The notes under the pieces are model-generated. The model saw nothing but the letters and a program-made list of their open reading frames with translations. It was not told the DNA's origin and did not search any database. A DNA stretch of 8,540 nt, taken from Thermococci archaeon (lineage in GTDB: Archaea; Methanobacteriota_B; Thermococci; Methanofastidiosales; B48-G16). Numbering within the stretch: the stretch's first letter is position 1; every line of letters starts with the position of its first letter. The stretch spans positions 1 through 8,540 of the forward strand of contig DAOVEQ010000032.1 of assembly GCA_030668905.1 (NCBI GenBank), read 5' to 3'. The position numbers and the translations under genes are program-made. Below are positions 5,610 through 8,540 of the stretch, in pieces.

Positions 5610-6758
5610 TTAAAAATATTTTAGAAAATTTTTAAATAAAGTGTCTTTTTTAAATTCTTCTTCACTCTCTTTCAAACTTTTTGGCAGCTCTTTTATCTTA
5701 TATCTTCTCAGTTTTTCTTCAGGGAACTTATAAACATTCTCTTGTACTGGCGGTATCTCTTCTTTTCCTGAAAGTCCAGCTTCTAAAAGGGTAGAAAAGG
5801 CTAAATAAGGATTGCATGAAGGATCTGGGGATCTTATTTCTATTTTTCCGGAAGAAGGGACTCTTATCAGGGTAGATCTGTTTGAGTATCCCCAGCAGAT
5901 ATATCTTGGAGCTTCTTTACCTCCCAAGATTCTTTCGTATGAGTTTTCTGTCGGATTGAGGATTCTTGTGAGGGCAGGAGCATGCCTTAATTGTCCAGAA
6001 ATAAATTTTTTTCCAAATTCAGTCAGACCTTTATCATAAAATACACTCTTTCCATTTTTTACCAGAGCTTGATGAAAGTGCATACCTGTGCCGGGCTCGT
6101 TTGGGAACGGTTTTGGAAGGAAGCTGATCTGGATATCGTATTTATTTGCAATCCTCTTTGATATATCCTTGAATAATATTATCGCATCAGCCATCAAAAC
6201 AGCACTTCCAGGTGAAAATTCTATTTCATACTGTCCCTTCCCATTTTCATGGTGAAATTTCTCTATCTCTATCCCTATGGACTCCATAAATAAAACAATT
6301 TCCTCTGTTATTTTGTATCCTAACTCCTCAAAGGATGTGTCCATGTAGTAATTTTTGTCCAGAGGCTTATCGTCCTTGATGAGAAAGTACTCCAACTCCG
6401 GTTTAATAATATAGTCGTACTCGATGGCTTTAATTTTATCTTTCAGTAATGTTCTAGTACATTTTTCATGGGTTTTTTTGTTGGGATACTTTATGTCGCA
6501 TATGAATGAAGCTTCTTTTCTTTCATAAGGTAAAACTCTGAAGGTTTCAAGATCTGGAAACATTTTCATATCGCTCTCGAAAATCTGTGAGAAATTAGGA
6601 ATGGATGAACTGTCAAAACTTATTCCGTTCTCTAAAACATTTCTTAAATTTTTTTGAGTGGTCGACATGGCATACATCTTTCCAGAGGTATCCACAAATT
6701 TAAATCGCATTATCTTTACATTCTCATTTTTAATAATTTTGATTATATCTTCAATCAT
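5610..6758 (-). CDS. Glutamine synthetase family protein, short, with altered glutamate site
   Basis: A 382-residue ATP-dependent glutamate-amine ligase of the GS family, shorter than GSI enzymes (about 440). The N-terminal beta-grasp domain covers about 13-95, with FDSSSIPNF at 48-56 (ammonium-site Asp D49 kept; the usual FDGSSI Gly is Ser) and ESDMKMFPD at 61-69. The catalytic domain has PELEYFL (E121, E123), HHENGKGQYEIEF (E171, E178), GTGMHFHQ (H227), NPTENSYERI, GGKEAPRYICW, NRSTLIRVP and KIEIRSPDPSCNPYLAF, so metal, ATP and phosphate residues are present. The segment NEPGTGMH has Pro222 where glutamine-forming GSI has the Asn of NGSGMH, a glutamate-binding position. This makes a ligase for an amine other than ammonia (PuuA/GlnA3-like) possible. 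Own promoter at 6780-6789 with leaderless spacing; 43 nt upstream of the creatininase gene on the same strand. Confidence 0.88.
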   Translation of the reverse strand: MIEDIIKIIKNENVKIMRFKFVDTSGKMYAMSTTQKNLRNVLENGISFDSSSIPNFSQIFESDMKMFPDLETFRVLPYERKEASFICDIKYPNKKTHEKCTRTLLKDKIKAIEYDYIIKPELEYFLIKDDKPLDKNYYMDTSFEELGYKITEEIVLFMESIGIEIEKFHHENGKGQYEIEFSPGSAVLMADAIILFKDISKRIANKYDIQISFLPKPFPNEPGTGMHFHQALVKNGKSVFYDKGLTEFGKKFISGQLRHAPALTRILNPTENSYERILGGKEAPRYICWGYSNRSTLIRVPSSGKIEIRSPDPSCNPYLAFSTLLEAGLSGKEEIPPVQENVYKFPEEKLRRYKIKELPKSLKESEEEFKKDTLFKNFLKYF

Positions 6759-6779
6759 ATTTTAATAAAATAGGAATAA

Positions 6780-6789
6780 CTTTAAAAAT
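6780..6789 (-). promoter_or_regulatory. TATA box for the GS-like gene
   Basis: Minus-strand ATTTTTAAAG preceded by a BRE-like AAAGAAAC, centred about 26 nt upstream of the ATG at 6758. Predicts a leaderless message. Confidence 0.55.
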
Positions 6790-6991
6790 GTTTCTTTTTA
6801 ACTAATTGTAAGTCAAAAACTAAAAATATTAAACAGATGTCTTTATAATATTAAGTAAAAGATATAATATTGCTATTATTGCATTTATTTCTCGCTAATT
6901 GTTTATTTTTTTAATTATTGAACTCAGGGACGTATTTTCATACTAACTACATTATAACTACCTTTGCATACTTTTCAGTATTTTCTTCTCA
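6790..6991. other. AT-rich intergenic region between divergent promoters
   Basis: About 200 bases between the GS-like promoter and the CNNM-gene promoter. I see only very short reading frames, no tRNA-like fold and no repeat array. There is a run of T (GTTTATTTTTTTAATT, 6901-6916) and a weak inverted repeat ATAAT/ATTAT near 6865-6880. It may hold regulator sites for either divergent gene, but none is recognisable. Confidence 0.4.
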
Positions 6992-7010
6992 AAACCAAAA
7001 GATTTTTAAA
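6992..7010 (+). promoter_or_regulatory. BRE/TATA promoter of the CNNM gene and leader ORF
   Basis: AAACCAAAAGATTTTTAAA, nearly the same as the symporter promoter at 2002-2020. The TATA centre near 7006 is 28 nt upstream of the ATG at 7034, not of the TTG at 7062, so the mRNA should begin at or close to 7034. Confidence 0.6.
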
Positions 7011-7033
7011 GAGGAAAAAGAAAAAAAAGGGTA

Positions 7034-7072
7034 ATGGAAATAGATCGGAGTTTGATCTCAATTGATCAGTGA
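7034..7072 (+). CDS. 12-codon leader ORF, or frameshifted N-terminus of the CNNM protein
   Basis: The ATG at 7034 lies exactly where the promoter predicts a leaderless start and opens a 12-codon frame, [12 protein letters not shown], ending with TGA at 7070-7072. It overlaps the first codons of the CNNM frame, which begins at TTG 7062 in another frame. TTGATC is present at 7052 and 7062, ten bases apart. Removing 7052-7061 would join MEIDRS directly to [10 protein letters not shown] in one frame. So this may be a leader peptide with translational coupling, or the original N-terminus displaced by a 10-bp insertion or a sequencing error. Confidence 0.4.
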   Translation: MEIDRSLISIDQ

Positions 7073-8309
7073 AAAGATTCTACTGGAAATTGTATTGCTG
7101 ATAGCACTGCTATTTTTGTCAGCTTTATTTTCCAGTGCCGAAACTGCATTTACTCACATAGACTTATTGAAAGTCAAACATTTAGTTAGTAGAGGGAATA
7201 AAAAAGCCAAAACTCTCGAAAAACTTAAAAATAATTCCGAAAAGACTCTAACAACCATTTTGATCGGCAATAATTTGGTTAATATCTCTGCATCTTCGAT
7301 AGCCACGTCATTGGCAATAGATTTTTTTGGAAGCAAGGGAATCGGAGTTGCTGTAGGCGTAATGACATTTTTGATCTTAGTGTTTGGTGAGATAACACCA
7401 AAGAATTATGCAATAAGAAAAGCTGAGTCTTTAGCTCTTTTTGTAGCTCCTTTGTTTGATCTGCTATCAAAGATATTTTATCCTTTAAGTTTAGCTTTTA
7501 CTGGAATTTCAAATCTTTTTTTAGGAAAAAATGTTAAAAATACTCCCATGTTTACAGAAGATGAGATCAAAACACTAATAGATGTGAGCGGGGCGGAAGG
7601 AACGATTGAAGAAGACGAGAAAGAGATGATAACAAGTATATTTGAGTTTGGGGATACGAGAGTTAAAGAGATCATGATCCCACGAGTTGATATGGTCTGT
7701 GTAGAAGCCGAAGAGGGCATGAAAGAAGTTCTGGCAAAAGCAATAAAAGGAGGATATTCCAGGTTCCCTGTATATAAAGATGAAATAGATGATATTGTGG
7801 GGATATTGTATATAAAAGATCTTTTGAAATATCTTAAAGATGGAAATTTCAATGTTTCCGCTGATAAAATTAAAAGAGAAGCTTATTTTATACCTGAGAC
7901 AAAGAGAGCTGATGATCTTCTCAGGGAAATGCAGAAAAAAAGGGTGCACATGGCTATAGTAGTAGGTGAGTATGGAGCTGTTATAGGTTTGGTGACATTG
8001 GAGGACCTCATAGAGGAGATAGTTGGAGATATATTCGATGAGTATGATGTGGCAAAGGATGAGATAACATACCTGGATAAGAATACAGCCATAGTTGATG
8101 CAAGGCTTCCCATAGATGAACTTAACGAAAAAATGAGTTTGCAGCTTCCAAGTGATCCGTTTGATACACTGGCAGGTTTCATGATGGAGTACCTCGATAA
8201 AGTGCCTGAAGAGGGAGAAGAGGTCGAGTATGAGGGCAATAAATTCATTATAGAAAAAATGGATGAAAAAAAGATCTCAAAGGTCAGAATTATTAAATCC
8301 AGTGAGTGA
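7062..8309 (+). CDS. CNNM/CorC (CorB-like, hemolysin C) family protein, probable Mg2+ transport
   Basis: A 415-residue membrane protein with the full CorB/CorC architecture. Residues 1-160 are the CNNM (DUF21) membrane domain: a first helix at 6-23, SSAETAF at 24-30, ILIGNNLVN at 66-74, GEITPKN at 109-115, and further helices to about 155. The tandem CBS module follows (about 200-330) with [47 protein letters not shown], and a C-terminal CorC/HlyC transporter-associated domain from about 345 ([25 protein letters not shown]). Such proteins export or regulate Mg2+, with ATP-Mg bound at the CBS pair. The only in-frame start before the first helix is TTG at 7062; GGAG at 7047-7050 is a weak, distant SD. 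The promoter instead points to the out-of-frame ATG at 7034. The 3' end overlaps the Nre gene by 17 nt. Confidence 0.9.
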   Translation: MISEKILLEIVLLIALLFLSALFSSAETAFTHIDLLKVKHLVSRGNKKAKTLEKLKNNSEKTLTTILIGNNLVNISASSIATSLAIDFFGSKGIGVAVGVMTFLILVFGEITPKNYAIRKAESLALFVAPLFDLLSKIFYPLSLAFTGISNLFLGKNVKNTPMFTEDEIKTLIDVSGAEGTIEEDEKEMITSIFEFGDTRVKEIMIPRVDMVCVEAEEGMKEVLAKAIKGGYSRFPVYKDEIDDIVGILYIKDLLKYLKDGNFNVSADKIKREAYFIPETKRADDLLREMQKKRVHMAIVVGEYGAVIGLVTLEDLIEEIVGDIFDEYDVAKDEITYLDKNTAIVDARLPIDELNEKMSLQLPSDPFDTLAGFMMEYLDKVPEEGEEVEYEGNKFIIEKMDEKKISKVRIIKSSE

Positions 8310-8540
8310 GTTTTTTCTGGGTAAAATTTTTCCTGAGAAGATCCGAATTTTCTACCCAGAAGTTTATAGGTATCTCAAGTCTTTCTGCAACTCTTAAAAG
8401 AGCTTCTTCGAGAGTATCGAACTTTAGAGGTTTACTCTTCATAGCGTTTCTAACATTCTCTCGAACGTGCCACACGCCAACGGGCATTATGTATCCCGGA
8501 TGTGCTTCTCTCAATACTATAACTGTAGCCTGTCTTTTCT
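8293..8540 (-). CDS. nreA: Nre family (NreA-like) DNA repair protein, C-terminal part
   Basis: The last 82 codons of a gene entering from the right edge. The frame stays open to the window end (residues before the TTG at 8514 read KRQATVIV), so that TTG is not the start. The segment [20 protein letters not shown], followed by [21 protein letters not shown], is characteristic of the C-terminal domain of the archaea-specific Nre proteins, which act in DNA damage repair with PCNA. The extreme C-terminus [10 protein letters not shown] matches a PCNA-interacting peptide: Gln, then Leu at +3, Trp-Ile at +6/+7, two residues... ending right at the stop. The rest of the protein (about 300 or more residues) is outside the window. 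It converges on the CNNM gene with a 17-nt overlap. NreA rather than NreB is chosen on the PIP-like tail and is less certain than the family. Confidence 0.75.
   Translation of the reverse strand, partial: KRQATVIVLREAHPGYIMPVGVWHVRENVRNAMKSKPLKFDTLEEALLRVAERLEIPINFWVENSDLLRKNFTQKKLTHWI

Noticed and set aside
6861..6900. Intergenic hairpin or small RNA between the GS-like and CNNM genes
   Set aside because: The only stem is five A/T pairs, expected by chance at this composition.
7279..8248. Several minus-strand frames of 60-124 codons
   Set aside because: All lie opposite the CNNM/CBS gene, whose domains are clear; their translations are Ser/Phe-rich shadow sequence.
1..8540. tRNA/rRNA genes, CRISPR arrays, insertion sequences, prophage
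   Set aside because: No cloverleaf, regularly spaced repeat, terminal inverted repeat or transposase/integrase motif was found on either strand.

Overview
The window comes from an AT-rich archaeal chromosome, almost certainly a euryarchaeon. The evidence is archaeal-type promoters (purine-rich BRE followed by a TTTATAAA-like TATA box) whose TATA centres lie about 24-29 nt upstream of most start codons. That spacing predicts mostly leaderless mRNAs. Gene content agrees: an MTA/SAH-type deaminase, an AbrB-VapC toxin-antitoxin pair, a short glutamine-synthetase-like protein, a creatininase-family amidohydrolase, and the end of an archaea-specific Nre DNA repair protein. I cannot place the lineage further; a Thermoplasmata-like group with leaderless transcription is only a guess.

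Layout. 1-1025 (-) is the N-terminal four fifths of an MTA/SAH (5'-deoxyadenosine) deaminase running off the left edge. 1128-1208 (-) is a possible 26-residue orphan small ORF with its own TATA box. 1247-1892 (-) is a vapB-vapC module whose promoter carries repeats suited to autoregulation. Divergent from it, 2042-3639 (+) encodes a 39-residue one-helix membrane protein joined by a TAATG overlap to a sodium:solute symporter (SSF). 3679-3864 (+) is a 61-residue two-helix membrane protein of unknown role. On the other strand, 3834-6758 holds asparaginase II, creatininase-family hydrolase and GS-like ligase (transcribed in the order GS-like, then creatininase-asparaginase as a pair with an ATGA overlap). 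7034-8309 (+) is a CorB/CorC (CNNM) family magnesium-transport-type protein preceded by a short leader ORF or frameshifted N-terminus. 8293-8540 (-) is the C-terminus of an Nre family protein ending in a PCNA-interaction-like motif.

Functional picture. The centre looks like a nitrogen or amide salvage neighbourhood: uptake by an SSF symporter, cyclic or linear amide hydrolysis by the creatininase homologue, asparagine/amide hydrolysis by asparaginase II, and a GS-fold ligase that keeps the catalytic residues but has Pro at a usual glutamate-site Asn. The link is inferred from adjacency, and the transporter lies on the opposite strand. No RNA gene, CRISPR array, IS element or phage gene was seen.
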